From: JABMQB01 sp964575025 | GTDB lineage: Bacteria > Bacteroidota > Bacteroidia > Bacteroidales > Prolixibacteraceae | Length of the DNA: 32,496 nt | NCBI GenBank assembly: GCA_964575025.1 | Contig: CAZNPV010000042.1 | Coordinates: forward strand, 1 to 32,496 | Direction: 5' to 3' | Shown here: positions 1 to 9,499 of the stretch, piece after piece | How positions within the stretch are numbered: the first letter of the stretch is position 1 | Layout of the letters: the number at the start of each line of letters is the position of its first letter | Made by a program: the position numbers and the translations under genes | Notes under the pieces: generated by a model | What the model was told of the DNA's origin: nothing | The model's database searches: none | What the model saw: the letters and a program-made list of their open reading frames with translations, nothing else

Positions 1-143
1 TGCAAAGGGCGTGCCAGAAAGACGAAAGTAGCTGGATATGAGCCATATAGCAACTATTTGTTCGTGTGAATGTGTCCCATAATGGGATAGTATTCTCAGA
101 ATTGGGAAAATGGGTTCTAAAAAAGGGGGCTTATCCTTTCCGG

Positions 144-1697
144 TTATCTGATTTTCCGGATCTTTCTGACACATTGTGTCTGGCCGGCGGTGATGCGGAT
201 CAGATAGATACCCGGTTCCAGTTCGAACAGGTTGACCCTATTCTCCCGGACATTCCTTCTGCTTACTCTTTCCCTGCCTGCAAGATCATACACCGAAAGA
301 TCATAAAGACCGGAAATTCCGGTAAGGGTCAGGTAATCCCTGACCGGATTTGGATATACACTAACGGCAAGCGGTAAAAAGGAAGCGGCATGTACCGGAT
401 CGGTCACGACAACTGCTTCAGAAAGCGTATCACAGGCCAGGTTCCGGGTATAGACAACCTGCCTCACGCTATATTCTCCGGAAGTGGTATAGGTGTGAAC
501 CGGATTTGTCTGCGTACTGGAATTTCCATCTCCAAAATCCCAATGTACCAAATGAATATCGGATGAAATCGGGTGAAAACGGACGGTCAGTCCTTCCATC
601 TCATACGTAAAACCAGCCTCCGCCTGAAGGATACTGTGCAGGAAACTTCCTGTTTTCCAGTAAATGGTATCAAAATAGCGGTTGGGCCCTTCCGGAGGCC
701 ATTCACCATGATCGATCCCATAAAACTCGTGTTTTTTATCTTTCACAAAATAGGTTTCATGAGAAACGCCCTTCTCCGTTAATACAGAGTCGATACAAAA
801 GCTCCCATAGGTTTCCGACACCGTGAAATTCACACCATCAATAGGAGGAATGACTGCCTTTATAGGGATGCCCTTTTTGAACGGGACAATGGGATCTGCT
901 TCTCCATGTACCAGAAAAACAGGAGTGGTATTATTTTCAATCATTCCGGGGCTCTGAAGGGCAGCCCAATAGGAAACAATAGCTCCCGGAGATGCATCAT
1001 ACCCCTGAATACCAATGGCATCCGGTTCTCCAAGTGAAGGCTCCAGGAAAATTTCCGGAGGGATTTCTTCCGGTTTATCCATATAAACGCCATGCAAAGC
1101 AATAAATCCGCCGGCGCTGCTACCGGCAACATAGATCCGGGAAGGATCAATTCCATACAGGGATGCATGATGTTTCAGATAGCGGACAGCAGCCCGTCCG
1201 TCCTGGAGTGCCCGGTACAAAGCCCTGTTAAGATTCACATCGGTCACGGAAATACCTACGATCATCCCAAACAGCCAGGTGGCTGTGGCACCTATTCCCA
1301 GGCGGTAATCTGCCGTTGCAGTAACATACCCCATCCGGGCAAAGGAATCACACAGGGCTACCATATCGTCGTTAAGTCTGGAGCCCCTGATAAAGGCTCC
1401 GGAGTGAAAAAAAACAACCGCCGGACGCAACGAAAGGGTGTCATCCCGGGGCATAAAAATATCCATGAGCAGCGGACGATCCTCCGTCTTCGCTTCCCCT
1501 TCATGAATGTTATAATGTTCAAGCAGTTCAATCGGATTATCCAGCCAGGGGGCCTGAGCATATTCCACTCCCTGAAGGGTGTCAATTCGTTCAAAGATTT
1601 TTTCCTGATACCGGAAGGGTTGACCCCACCCCTGAAAGCCGGTAAGGGTGAATAGAAAAAGCATGAATGCCTTTATGGTATGTTTGTTCCTCATCAT
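144..1697 (-). CDS. Secreted alpha/beta-hydrolase (carboxylesterase type) with PKD domain and T9SS sorting domain
   Basis: This 517-residue protein looks like an exported ester hydrolase. A hydrophobic signal peptide covers about residues 7-25. The alpha/beta-hydrolase domain follows, with the oxyanion-type motif HSGAF at 98-102, a GSSAG nucleophile elbow (Ser194), a likely Asp in DPIVPF and a likely His in KKHEFYG. A PKD-like fold with the typical WDFGDG signature follows at about 365-430. The last 75 or so residues are a type A T9SS sorting domain, beginning with YPNPV and ending in a basic KIRKIR tail. In this family such tails direct export across the outer membrane and surface attachment. 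The first two codons are both ATG, so the start is 1697 or 1694. A TATCTTTG promoter box lies 30 bases upstream, so the gene probably has its own transcript. The substrate cannot be told from sequence; carbohydrate or aryl esters are possible. Confidence 0.88.
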   Translation of the reverse strand: MMRNKHTIKAFMLFLFTLTGFQGWGQPFRYQEKIFERIDTLQGVEYAQAPWLDNPIELLEHYNIHEGEAKTEDRPLLMDIFMPRDDTLSLRPAVVFFHSGAFIRGSRLNDDMVALCDSFARMGYVTATADYRLGIGATATWLFGMIVGISVTDVNLNRALYRALQDGRAAVRYLKHHASLYGIDPSRIYVAGSSAGGFIALHGVYMDKPEEIPPEIFLEPSLGEPDAIGIQGYDASPGAIVSYWAALQSPGMIENNTTPVFLVHGEADPIVPFKKGIPIKAVIPPIDGVNFTVSETYGSFCIDSVLTEKGVSHETYFVKDKKHEFYGIDHGEWPPEGPNRYFDTIYWKTGSFLHSILQAEAGFTYEMEGLTVRFHPISSDIHLVHWDFGDGNSSTQTNPVHTYTTSGEYSVRQVVYTRNLACDTLSEAVVVTDPVHAASFLPLAVSVYPNPVRDYLTLTGISGLYDLSVYDLAGRERVSRRNVRENRVNLFELEPGIYLIRITAGQTQCVRKIRKIR

Positions 1698-1727
1698 GGA
1701 TCAATTATCTGGGTTTGCATCCGGGTT

Positions 1728-1735
1728 CAAAGATA
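1728..1735 (-). promoter_or_regulatory. Bacteroidota -7 promoter box (TATCTTTG) for the esterase gene
   Basis: Read on the minus strand this is TATCTTTG, a full match to the TAnnTTTG box of Bacteroidota primary promoters. It lies 30 bases before the esterase start. A TTG at 1758-1760 lies 22 bases upstream, slightly longer than the usual spacing to the -33 element. It separates the esterase from carB, which is upstream on the same strand. Confidence 0.6.
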
Positions 1736-1801
1736 CAGAATTTTTATTGTCCCCTACCAACCGGCAAGGCTTCGGTCGGTTTTTCTGAAGGATCACGAAC
1801 G

Positions 1802-4800
1802 TCACTCTTCAATTTCCCGGTGGTATTCCTGCAGGGATTTCACTTTGTACTGTCCGTTTCTTCGTTCTTTAATCCCTTTTGTTGCAGCAAGGGCTGCTGA
1901 TGTAGTGGTAATATAAGGTATTTTGTATTTGATGGCATTCTTCCGGATGTAGGAATCGTCGTATTCGCTCTGTTTACCGGCAGGCGTATTCACCACAAGA
2001 TCGATATTCCCGTTTTTGATTGCATCCACAATATTGGGGCGGCCTTCATAAATCTTTTTAATGGACTCTGCTTCAATGCCGTGTTTTTCAAGAAACTCTT
2101 TTGTTCCCTGAGAGGCCAATAGATGAAAATTCATCTCTTTAAAGTTCCGGGCTGTTTCCACAATTTTCTCTTTGTCCCTGTCGGCAATTGTAATTAAGAC
2201 CGTTCCGTGGGTAGGCAGGGATGTTTGCGTTGCCTCCTGGGATTTGAAAAATGCCATTCCGTAATTGTCAGCAAGCCCCAGCACTTCCCCGGTGGAAAGC
2301 ATTTCCGGACCAAGAAGAGGATCCACCGCAGGAAACATATTGAATGGAAATACAGCCTCTTTCACCCCATAATGGTTGAATTTCTTATTCTTCAGTTCAA
2401 AATCCGCGAGCTTTTGTCCGAGTAAAATCTGGGTCGCTATTTTAGCCATTGAGATGTTGCATACTTTTGAAACCAGAGGTACCGTCCGGGATGCACGTGG
2501 ATTGGCTTCCAGAATATAAACGACATCGTCGTATATGGCATACTGGATGTTCATTAATCCAACCACATGCAATTCCCGGGCAATTCGTTTTGTGTAGTCA
2601 TAAATGGTATGGATATGTTTTTCCGGAATGATGACCGGAGGAATCACGCAGGCAGAGTCACCGGAATGTATTCCGGCATATTCAATATGTTGCATAATGG
2701 CCGGCACAAAAGCATCTGTCCCGTCAGCAATTGCATCGGCTTCGGCTTCAATGGCATCTTCCAGAAATTTATCAATCAACAAAGGCCTGTCGGGAGATAC
2801 ATCCACAGCTGCCGTCACATAGTGCACGAGCATCTCCTCATCGAGGATTATTTTCATGGCCCTGCCCCCCAGAACATAGGAAGGCCTGACCATTAACGGA
2901 TATCCTATCCGCCCGGCTATTGCCAAAGCTTCTTCAAGGGTACTGACCATCCCCGACTCAGGCTGGGGAATCCCCAGATTATCCATGACTTTCCTGAAAC
3001 GGTCACGATCTTCAGCAAGGTCAATGGTGTCCGGACTGGTACCAAGAATTTTCACACCGGCTTCTTCCAGTTCTTTTGCGATATTTAAAGGGGTCTGACC
3101 TCCAAATTGGACAATGACGCCTTCGGGGTTCTCCTTGTTATAGATCCCTAACACATCTTCAACCGTCAAAGGCTCAAAATACAATTTATCTGAAGTATCG
3201 TAATCGGTCGATACCGTTTCCGGATTGCAGTTCACCATAATGGACTCATAACCGGCGTTGCGTATTGCAAAAGCGGCATGCACACAGCAGTAATCAAATT
3301 CAATCCCCTGTCCGATGCGGTTGGGCCCTCCTCCCAGAACCATAATTTTTTTCCGGTTGCTTACGGCAACTTTATCCGTGGCATTATAGGTGGAATAGTA
3401 ATAGGCTGCATTCTCAACTCCGCTTACCGGCACTGGTTCCCAGGCTTGTTCGATGCCCAGTGATATTCTCCGCTCCCGGATCTCTTTCTCAGGAATCCCT
3501 GTTAATCCGGATAAATACATGTCAGAAAAACCCTCTTTTTTGGCTTGCTTAAGCAGTTCATCCGGTAACATTCTGCCTTTACAGTCCAGGATCTCCTCTT
3601 CCCGTTCCGTCAATTCCTTCATTTGTTTCAGGAACCAGGGCTTTATGTGTGTTTTTTCATACAGTTCGTTTATATCGGCTCCTTTGCGTAGCGCTTCATA
3701 AAGAATAAACTGCCTTTCACTGGATGGATGTTTCAACATCCTCCACAGTTCATCCAGGCTTTTTTCATGAAAATTTTTGGCAAATCCAGGTCCGGAGCGT
3801 CCGATTTCCAGTGAACGGATAGCTTTCTGAAAAGCTTCCTTATAGGTTTTTCCCAGGCTCATTACCTCCCCCACGGCCTGCATTTGAGTTCCCAGTTTAT
3901 CTTCCAGTCCATCGAACTTTTCAAATGCCCATCGGGCAAATTTCACCACCACATAATCGCCTGAAGGGGTATATTTTTCGAGGGTACCTCCCCGCCAGTA
4001 GGGAAGTTCATCCAGGGTGAATCCTCCGGCAAGCAATGAGGATATGAATGCTATGGGAAATCCGGTGGCTTTGGAGGCGAGGGCTGAGGAGCGGGATGTG
4101 CGCGGATTAATTTCAATGACCACCACCCTTCCCGTTCGGGGATCATGGGCAAACTGTACGTTGGTGCCTCCAATGACCTCAATGGCTTCCACAATGGCGT
4201 AGGCATATTTTTGAAGGCGCTGTTGAAGCTCCCTGCTAATCGTAAGCATGGGAGCAGTACAGTAGGAATCCCCTGTATGGATCCCCATCGCATCGACATT
4301 TTCGATAAAACAAACGGTTATCATCTGATTTTTGGCATCCCTGACCACTTCCAGCTCCAGCTCTTCCCATCCGGCTACCGATTCTTCAATCAATACCTGA
4401 TGAACCATGCTGGCAGATAAACCGTTGCTTGCGATTGTCCGCAATTCTTCCACGTTATAGACCAGCCCGCCTCCGGTGCCACCCATGGTATAGGCAGGCC
4501 GGACCACTACGGGATACCCCAGTTGATCAGCAACCTTTTCAGCCTCCTCAATGCTGTTGACTGCCGTACTTTCTGGCATATCTATACCGAGGCGGTTCAT
4601 GGTTTCCTTGAAAGCGGTGCGGTCTTCTCCTCTTTCAATGGCATCCACAGAAACACCAATCACCTGAACTCCGTATTTTTCCAGGATGCCTTTCCGGGCC
4701 AGAAGAGAGGATAAATTTAACCCCGTCTGTCCTCCAAGGTTGGGAAGAAGGGCATCCGGCCTTTCCTTTTTTATAATTTCTGTTAAGGCATATTCATTTA

Positions 4801-5005
4801 ACGGCTCAATATAGGTACGATCGGCTGTTCCAGGGTCTGTCATAATCGTTGCCGGATTGGAATTTACCAGAACAATCTCATACCCCTGTGAGCGCAAGGC
4901 TTTGCAGGCCTGGGTTCCTGAATAATCAAACTCACAGGCCTGGCCAATAATAATCGGTCCCGAACCGATAATCAATACTTTATTAATATCGTTGCGTTTT
5001 CCCAT
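1802..5005 (-). CDS. carB: Carbamoyl-phosphate synthase large subunit
   Basis: CarB makes carbamoyl phosphate from bicarbonate, ammonia (delivered by the CarA glutaminase) and two ATP, for arginine and pyrimidine synthesis in the cytosol. The 1067 residues match the usual length. The protein shows the duplicated ATP-grasp arrangement: the first half opens with KVLIIGSGPIIIGQACEFDY and carries RPAYTMGGTGGG; the second half repeats this as GGGPNRIGQGIEFDY and RPSYVLGGRAMK. A C-terminal MGS-like allosteric domain follows from about residue 935 (VLITIADRDKEK onward). No carA is visible on either side, so the small subunit must be encoded elsewhere, although carA and carB are neighbours in many bacteria. 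The gene is divergent from ornithine aminotransferase, another arginine-related gene. I found no TAnnTTTG box upstream of it. Confidence 0.98.
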   Translation of the reverse strand: MGKRNDINKVLIIGSGPIIIGQACEFDYSGTQACKALRSQGYEIVLVNSNPATIMTDPGTADRTYIEPLNEYALTEIIKKERPDALLPNLGGQTGLNLSSLLARKGILEKYGVQVIGVSVDAIERGEDRTAFKETMNRLGIDMPESTAVNSIEEAEKVADQLGYPVVVRPAYTMGGTGGGLVYNVEELRTIASNGLSASMVHQVLIEESVAGWEELELEVVRDAKNQMITVCFIENVDAMGIHTGDSYCTAPMLTISRELQQRLQKYAYAIVEAIEVIGGTNVQFAHDPRTGRVVVIEINPRTSRSSALASKATGFPIAFISSLLAGGFTLDELPYWRGGTLEKYTPSGDYVVVKFARWAFEKFDGLEDKLGTQMQAVGEVMSLGKTYKEAFQKAIRSLEIGRSGPGFAKNFHEKSLDELWRMLKHPSSERQFILYEALRKGADINELYEKTHIKPWFLKQMKELTEREEEILDCKGRMLPDELLKQAKKEGFSDMYLSGLTGIPEKEIRERRISLGIEQAWEPVPVSGVENAAYYYSTYNATDKVAVSNRKKIMVLGGGPNRIGQGIEFDYCCVHAAFAIRNAGYESIMVNCNPETVSTDYDTSDKLYFEPLTVEDVLGIYNKENPEGVIVQFGGQTPLNIAKELEEAGVKILGTSPDTIDLAEDRDRFRKVMDNLGIPQPESGMVSTLEEALAIAGRIGYPLMVRPSYVLGGRAMKIILDEEMLVHYVTAAVDVSPDRPLLIDKFLEDAIEAEADAIADGTDAFVPAIMQHIEYAGIHSGDSACVIPPVIIPEKHIHTIYDYTKRIARELHVVGLMNIQYAIYDDVVYILEANPRASRTVPLVSKVCNISMAKIATQILLGQKLADFELKNKKFNHYGVKEAVFPFNMFPAVDPLLGPEMLSTGEVLGLADNYGMAFFKSQEATQTSLPTHGTVLITIADRDKEKIVETARNFKEMNFHLLASQGTKEFLEKHGIEAESIKKIYEGRPNIVDAIKNGNIDLVVNTPAGKQSEYDDSYIRKNAIKYKIPYITTTSAALAATKGIKERRNGQYKVKSLQEYHREIEE

Positions 5006-5361
5006 TGTGATCGTTTAAAACCGAAAGGTTCGTAATAATAATATTGTAAGTGTAAGCCCGGCAATTTAGAAAATCCAACCGACCCATAAAAATTATTGGT
5101 TTTATTTTTATCATCCTTAAATCAACAGGTATCACCATACAAAAGCAACCGGGTTTCTGAAGTGGCAGGCTGTGGGGTGAAGAGTATATAGCTAACAAAA
5201 CAAAATCAAGGATTTAGCCTTTCCTTTCCGGATACCTGCCCTGGCTATAAAAAAACAGATTCAGGAAAGCAGGAGTGCAAAGGATGGGAATTATTGAATA
5301 ATATCATAAAATTCCTCCACGGGATTTGCTATCATTGACGATCAATCATAAGGTGTTTGAA
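5006..5361. other. Intergenic stretch between carB and rocD, no gene seen
   Basis: This is the larger part of the 445-base gap between the divergent carB and rocD genes. I see no credible reading frame, tRNA or conserved RNA here. The only open frame running into carB (minus strand, 71 codons from 5198) overlaps the carB start out of frame and has no family character. The carB promoter and leader must be in here, but I cannot place them. Confidence 0.5.
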
Positions 5362-5422
5362 ACGAGCCCCGATGGGGACACCCCTCTCCCGCTGCGTGGG
5401 ATCTCCCCTCAAAAGGGGAGAA
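5362..5422. repeat. GC-rich multi-hairpin element, likely dispersed intergenic repeat
   Basis: Three small hairpins stand side by side in an otherwise AT-rich gap. They are CCCC-GAT-GGGG (5367-5377), TCCCGC-TGC-GTGGGA (5387-5401) and TCTCCCCT-CAAA-AGGGGAGA (5402-5421). The sequence resembles REP-like repeats I remember being scattered between genes in environmental Bacteroidota genomes, but no second full copy is in this window. The last hairpin has no T-run after it, so it is not a typical terminator. Confidence 0.5.
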
Positions 5423-5445
5423 CAGAAGAAAAGGAACGGACGAGT

Positions 5446-5453
5446 TATCTTTG
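5446..5453 (+). promoter_or_regulatory. Bacteroidota -7 promoter box (TATCTTTG) for rocD
   Basis: TATCTTTG is a full match to TAnnTTTG. It covers the TTG at 5451 that would otherwise be the longest possible rocD start. If the box is real, transcription begins a few bases further on, so translation must start at the ATG at 5475. I see no clear -33 TTG element. Confidence 0.6.
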
Positions 5454-5474
5454 AAAACAAACAATTATAATCCT

Positions 5475-6689
5475 ATGAAAACAGAAGAGTATATAGCCAG
5501 GGAAGACCGGTACGGGGCACACAATTACCACCCCCTACCCGTTGTGTTGGAAAAAGGAGAAGGTATTTTTGTCTGGGATGTCGAAGGAAAAAAATATTTT
5601 GATTTTCTGGCCGCTTATTCAGCGGTCAACCAGGGACATTGCCATCCCAAAATTGTTAAGGCCCTGAATGATCAGGCTCAAAAGCTGGCTTTGACCTCAC
5701 GGGCTTTTTATAACAATGTATTGGGTGAATGGGAAGAATACATGTGTAACCTGTTTGGTTACGATAAAATGCTTCCTATGAATTCAGGTGCAGAAGCAGA
5801 CGAAACCGCCCTGAAACTGGCCCGTAAATGGGCTTATAAAGTGAAGGGCATTCCTCAGGATAAAGCAAAGATTGTGGTTTGTGAAGGAAATTTCCATGGA
5901 CGTACGATCACCATCATCTCCATGTCGTCTGACCCGGATGCTTACCGTGATTATGGACCCTTCACGCCGGGATTTATCAAAATTCCCTATAACAATCTGG
6001 AGAAACTGGAAGATACATTAAAGGATCCGCATGTGGCTGCTTTCCTTGTTGAACCGATCCAGGCAGAAGCAGGAATCTACATCCCGGAAGACGGATTTCT
6101 GAAAAATGCCAGTGACCTGTGTAAAAAGAACAAGGTACTTTTTCTTGCCGATGAAGTACAGACCGGCCTGGGACGTACAGGAAAAATGCTGGCCTGCGAC
6201 CATGAAGGAGTACGGCCGGACATTCTGATCCTGGGGAAAGCCGTCTCAGGAGGTACTATACCGGTATCCTGTGTATTGGCCGATAACGAAATCATGCTGA
6301 CCATTCAGCCGGGAGAACATGGCAGTACATACGGAGGCAATCCCCTTGCCGGGAAAGTAGCCATGGCAGCAATTGACGTAATCCGCGAAGAAAACCTTAT
6401 TGAAAACGCAGAAAAAACCGGAGAAATTTTCCGAAAAGAGATGCAGGGCATCCATTCCGGTCTGATCAGGGAAGTACGTGGCAAAGGATTGTTGAATGCT
6501 GTGGAAATAAAAGCAGACAGAGAAATTTCAGCCTGGGATGTCTGCCTGGCAATGAAAAAAAACGGATTAATTGCCAAACCAACACACGAACATATAATCC
6601 GGTTTACACCACCGCTCACCATTACAAAAGATCAAATAATGGATGCCGTCGGTATTATTAAAAAAACATTTGCAGACCTGGAGGCGTGA
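5475..6689 (+). CDS. rocD: Ornithine aminotransferase
   Basis: This class III PLP-dependent aminotransferase converts ornithine and 2-oxoglutarate to glutamate semialdehyde and glutamate, linking arginine and proline metabolism in the cytosol. From the ATG at 5475 it is 404 residues, normal for the family. It opens with REDRYGAHNYHPLPVVL, typical of ornithine aminotransferases. It has the MNSGAEADETALKLARKW motif, the PLP-contacting DEVQTGLGRTGK segment and the Schiff-base lysine in ILGKAVSGG (Lys255). The in-frame TTG at 5451 would add eight residues, but it sits inside the promoter box, so I prefer 5475. The gene is divergent from carB and has no close downstream partner; it converges on the LysM protein gene. 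Confidence 0.95.
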   Translation: MKTEEYIAREDRYGAHNYHPLPVVLEKGEGIFVWDVEGKKYFDFLAAYSAVNQGHCHPKIVKALNDQAQKLALTSRAFYNNVLGEWEEYMCNLFGYDKMLPMNSGAEADETALKLARKWAYKVKGIPQDKAKIVVCEGNFHGRTITIISMSSDPDAYRDYGPFTPGFIKIPYNNLEKLEDTLKDPHVAAFLVEPIQAEAGIYIPEDGFLKNASDLCKKNKVLFLADEVQTGLGRTGKMLACDHEGVRPDILILGKAVSGGTIPVSCVLADNEIMLTIQPGEHGSTYGGNPLAGKVAMAAIDVIREENLIENAEKTGEIFRKEMQGIHSGLIREVRGKGLLNAVEIKADREISAWDVCLAMKKNGLIAKPTHEHIIRFTPPLTITKDQIMDAVGIIKKTFADLEA

Positions 6690-6754
6690 ACCCATAAAAG
6701 ATTTCAACCGGATAACATTCCCGGAAGCTGAAATGCTGGGAGAAAGTCATCCCC

Positions 6755-9211
6755 TCATTCTTTTGGCTGTCTCCTCCTTCTATTCCCTTCCGTTTTTGTG
6801 AACAAATACCTGATTTTTCCGGTCAGATCCTTTTTTACAACGGTGTAATCCGGACGATAGGAAACAAGGGATATTCCATGATTCATAAATCCTCCAAACC
6901 GGGTAACTCTTTCAAAACGATAATCCCCCTGGATCAAGTCCACATCCATATAACGCAGGCAATCCGTAAAGTTTCTTCCGTAATGCCTGAACGCATTCAG
7001 AAAATAAAATGCCACATCATACCCCTGCATCGCATAGGGATCCGGATCGGCGTAAAAATTCTTCCTGAATTTTGAAATAAAATGCATCGTTTCAGGGGAT
7101 GAATAGTCGGTCCAGTACGGATAAAAATAGTGCAGTTTCACATTGTGAAAATGCTCCTGGCTAATGCTTTCAAATTGTTTATACCGGTAATTTCCGATTA
7201 CGGTGATCGGGTAATCAGAGGAATAATTATTAATATTGGAAACAGCTACACTTACCTCCCCCTCATTAAAAGAAGGGATAACAAAAACATTCTCCTTGTT
7301 TTTTGACAAGATTCGTGAAAGACCCTGGCCTCCATAGCGGTTGAAATCATAGATCCGGAAGGAAATATCGTTCATATCCCGGTAATAACCCGTATTGAAT
7401 AATTTCTCCCGGCACATCTCAATAAATAAAGAATTTTCCGGTGAAGGGGTTCCGATCTCCATCACAATAAAATTGCAGTCGAAATATTCATCGGCAATAA
7501 AACCGGCTGTTTGCTCCAGCATATACTCTTTGGTAGGATACACCTGGTAATATAAAGGGTTGTTGGCAGCCAGGTCTCCTTCCGGGGAAAGAGGAGAAAT
7601 AAAAGGAATCCTGTTTTTTGCAGCAAAATCGGCTACGGGCTTTTGCAGGGAAGGATAAACCGGACCGATAATCAAATCTACAAAAAGTTTTTCTGAGGAT
7701 ACCAGTCTCTCAACTATTTTCGGATCCCGTTGGGTATCATATACATGAAGTTTAATGTTCATGCCTATGTTGCGCAATGAATCGACAGCCAACAACACTC
7801 CTTCATAGAAATGCAGGTAATCTTCGGTATTCCGGTAAAACTGCCATATCTGATCCCGGGGTGAGTATTCCTTTTCCACGGTATCGGTTTCAGAAATCAA
7901 CGGTTCAGGATTATCCACGGTCAAAGAGTCTGTTACGACAGGGTTGCTGTTCAATACATCATTGGCTTCCAGAAACAAAGGCAACATGAGGGCCACATGA
8001 TAGGTTTCAAAAACGAAATTACCTGTGGGGTGGCAACTTTCCGGAACTTCCACGATGGTTTCCACCTCATAATAGGATTCGGGAGTCTGCAAAATCGCTT
8101 CTTCAGTCAGAATCTCTTCATCCGTCAGGTCTTCCGGGATTTCTTTTTTAACAGCCGTTTTTTGGGGGATCAGGAGGGTTTCTCCTTCCACAAGACTTTC
8201 CCGTGTCTGAAGTTCCGGATTGGCTTTTTTAATTTCACCAATCTTTAAATCGTAAAGAAAGGAAAGCCTGTAAAGGGTTTCCCCTTTTGCGACCACATGT
8301 TTCGTAAATGCCTTTTCATTAACCGGTTGAACGTTAACATCCGGCAGATACTTCAAGGGTATTTTCAATTCCACACCCGCCGGGAATCCGGTCTCCAGCA
8401 CCGGATTTAAAACGGTCAGCTCTGCTTCAGAAATATGATATCTTTTGGTAAGTCCGTACAGGGTCTCTCCTGTTTCAATTCTGTGTATAAAAAAATCTCC
8501 CGCCCTTCTTATTCTTTCGTCCGCAGGAATTATTTCTTTTTCTTCCGGAAGGCGGATGATCATTCCTGTTTTCAGGGGCTGGGCATCGGGATTGTATCTG
8601 AGAATCTCACCGATCGTCCGGCCATACCGTTGTGCAACAGAATAGAGGGTCTCCCCGGGATTGACCTTATGTTCGATCATTCGGGCACTTGTCCGGGGCT
8701 CCCCGGTTGTTTTTCCCTCTTCAACAACAGGCTGGGATGCATCCGGCATTTTCTGATGAGTGAACTGCGGTATTTTTATTTTCCTGCCTCTTCTGAATCT
8801 TTTCAGGTCGGGATTATACCGGTAAATATCTTCAATTTCAATCTTATATTTTTTTGCAACAAAAAAGGGGGTTTCGCGTCGCTGAATTTTATGGATTATA
8901 AACGAGTCGGGTTCCTGTTGCAAATTCCGTTCCTCTGCCTCTACGCCGGGTTCTTCGTGATGAGGGATCCTTAACAGCGCCCCCACTTTTAATCCTTGCA
9001 GCAGCGATGGATTATGCCGGATAAGGATTTTTGTGTCTACCTGATACTTCCGGCTCAATGAGGTAAGCGTTTCTCCTCTTTGCACCCGGTGCTGAAGGTA
9101 AGTTACTCCTTCGGAAGTGAAAACATTCGTAGGATCCGGATCCTGAGCAACAGAAACAGAAAGCTGCACAGCCAGTATACAAAAAGCAATCAAAAAGGTA
9201 GCTCTCTTCAT
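6755..9211 (-). CDS. Five-LysM protein fused to an ABC-type periplasmic ligand-binding domain
   Basis: An 818-residue exported protein. A signal peptide (MKRATFLIAFCILAVQLSVS, then VAQ) is followed by five LysM modules at about 38-83, 104-148, 178-222, 240-284 and 302-349. Each shows the GETL...NP...IP pattern; copy 2 has RRETPFF instead. LysM modules bind peptidoglycan. From about residue 403 (YHVALMLPLFL) to the end is a type I periplasmic-binding-protein fold like amino-acid receptors, with no transporter genes next to it. I infer a cell-wall-tethered sensor or scaffold rather than an uptake protein. A longer reading frame begins at 9340, but the ATG at 9211 gives a clean signal peptide and lies downstream of a TACCTTTG promoter box, so I use 9211. 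It is divergent from guaA, an arrangement I recall from other Bacteroidales. Confidence 0.88.
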   Translation of the reverse strand: MKRATFLIAFCILAVQLSVSVAQDPDPTNVFTSEGVTYLQHRVQRGETLTSLSRKYQVDTKILIRHNPSLLQGLKVGALLRIPHHEEPGVEAEERNLQQEPDSFIIHKIQRRETPFFVAKKYKIEIEDIYRYNPDLKRFRRGRKIKIPQFTHQKMPDASQPVVEEGKTTGEPRTSARMIEHKVNPGETLYSVAQRYGRTIGEILRYNPDAQPLKTGMIIRLPEEKEIIPADERIRRAGDFFIHRIETGETLYGLTKRYHISEAELTVLNPVLETGFPAGVELKIPLKYLPDVNVQPVNEKAFTKHVVAKGETLYRLSFLYDLKIGEIKKANPELQTRESLVEGETLLIPQKTAVKKEIPEDLTDEEILTEEAILQTPESYYEVETIVEVPESCHPTGNFVFETYHVALMLPLFLEANDVLNSNPVVTDSLTVDNPEPLISETDTVEKEYSPRDQIWQFYRNTEDYLHFYEGVLLAVDSLRNIGMNIKLHVYDTQRDPKIVERLVSSEKLFVDLIIGPVYPSLQKPVADFAAKNRIPFISPLSPEGDLAANNPLYYQVYPTKEYMLEQTAGFIADEYFDCNFIVMEIGTPSPENSLFIEMCREKLFNTGYYRDMNDISFRIYDFNRYGGQGLSRILSKNKENVFVIPSFNEGEVSVAVSNINNYSSDYPITVIGNYRYKQFESISQEHFHNVKLHYFYPYWTDYSSPETMHFISKFRKNFYADPDPYAMQGYDVAFYFLNAFRHYGRNFTDCLRYMDVDLIQGDYRFERVTRFGGFMNHGISLVSYRPDYTVVKKDLTGKIRYLFTKTEGNRRRRQPKE

Positions 9212-9234
9212 ATAGATTCCTGCCAATACAGGGT

Positions 9235-9242
9235 CAAAGGTA
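9235..9242 (-). promoter_or_regulatory. Bacteroidota -7 promoter box (TACCTTTG) for the LysM-receptor gene
   Basis: On the minus strand this reads TACCTTTG, a full TAnnTTTG match, 23 bases before the ATG at 9211. It lies inside the longer reading frame that starts at 9340, which supports the shorter start. No correctly spaced -33 element is evident. Confidence 0.5.
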
Positions 9243-9471
9243 ATAAATATCGGATAACAACTTATGTAAAACGCTTGTTTGAAATGAAAATTATCCCGGC
9301 TGCCTGATAAATTCTTCGGGATCGCAGGGATCTCCATCATCCAAAAAAAAAACCAATCCGCCTTGAAATAAATAAAAGAATAATCGTCTGTTGGCTGACC
9401 CGGATTATAAATTTCGGGGTTGGATTTATCATACAGGGAGAAAGAACTTTTTCACTTTCCTCATTTTAGGG

Positions 9472-9479
9472 TATCTTTG
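9472..9479 (+). promoter_or_regulatory. Bacteroidota -7 promoter box (TATCTTTG) for guaA
   Basis: TATCTTTG lies 20 bases before the guaA ATG. A T-rich patch (TTTTT, 9448-9452) sits at about the -33 distance. I see no purine riboswitch in the short leader. Confidence 0.6.
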
Positions 9480-9499
9480 GCAAAAATAATTCGCTTGGC

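Noticed and set aside
1092..1655. 187-codon plus-strand open frame opposite the esterase
   Set aside because: It is antisense to the hydrolase catalytic region and lacks any recognisable motif.
1741..1795. Possible terminator after carB (ACCG...CGGT with a T-run)
   Set aside because: The stem is only about four pairs and the T-run is on the wrong side for carB.
6690..6754. Terminator between the convergent rocD and LysM genes
   Set aside because: Only an imperfect stem (TCCC...AGC / GCT...GGGA) without a T-run is present.
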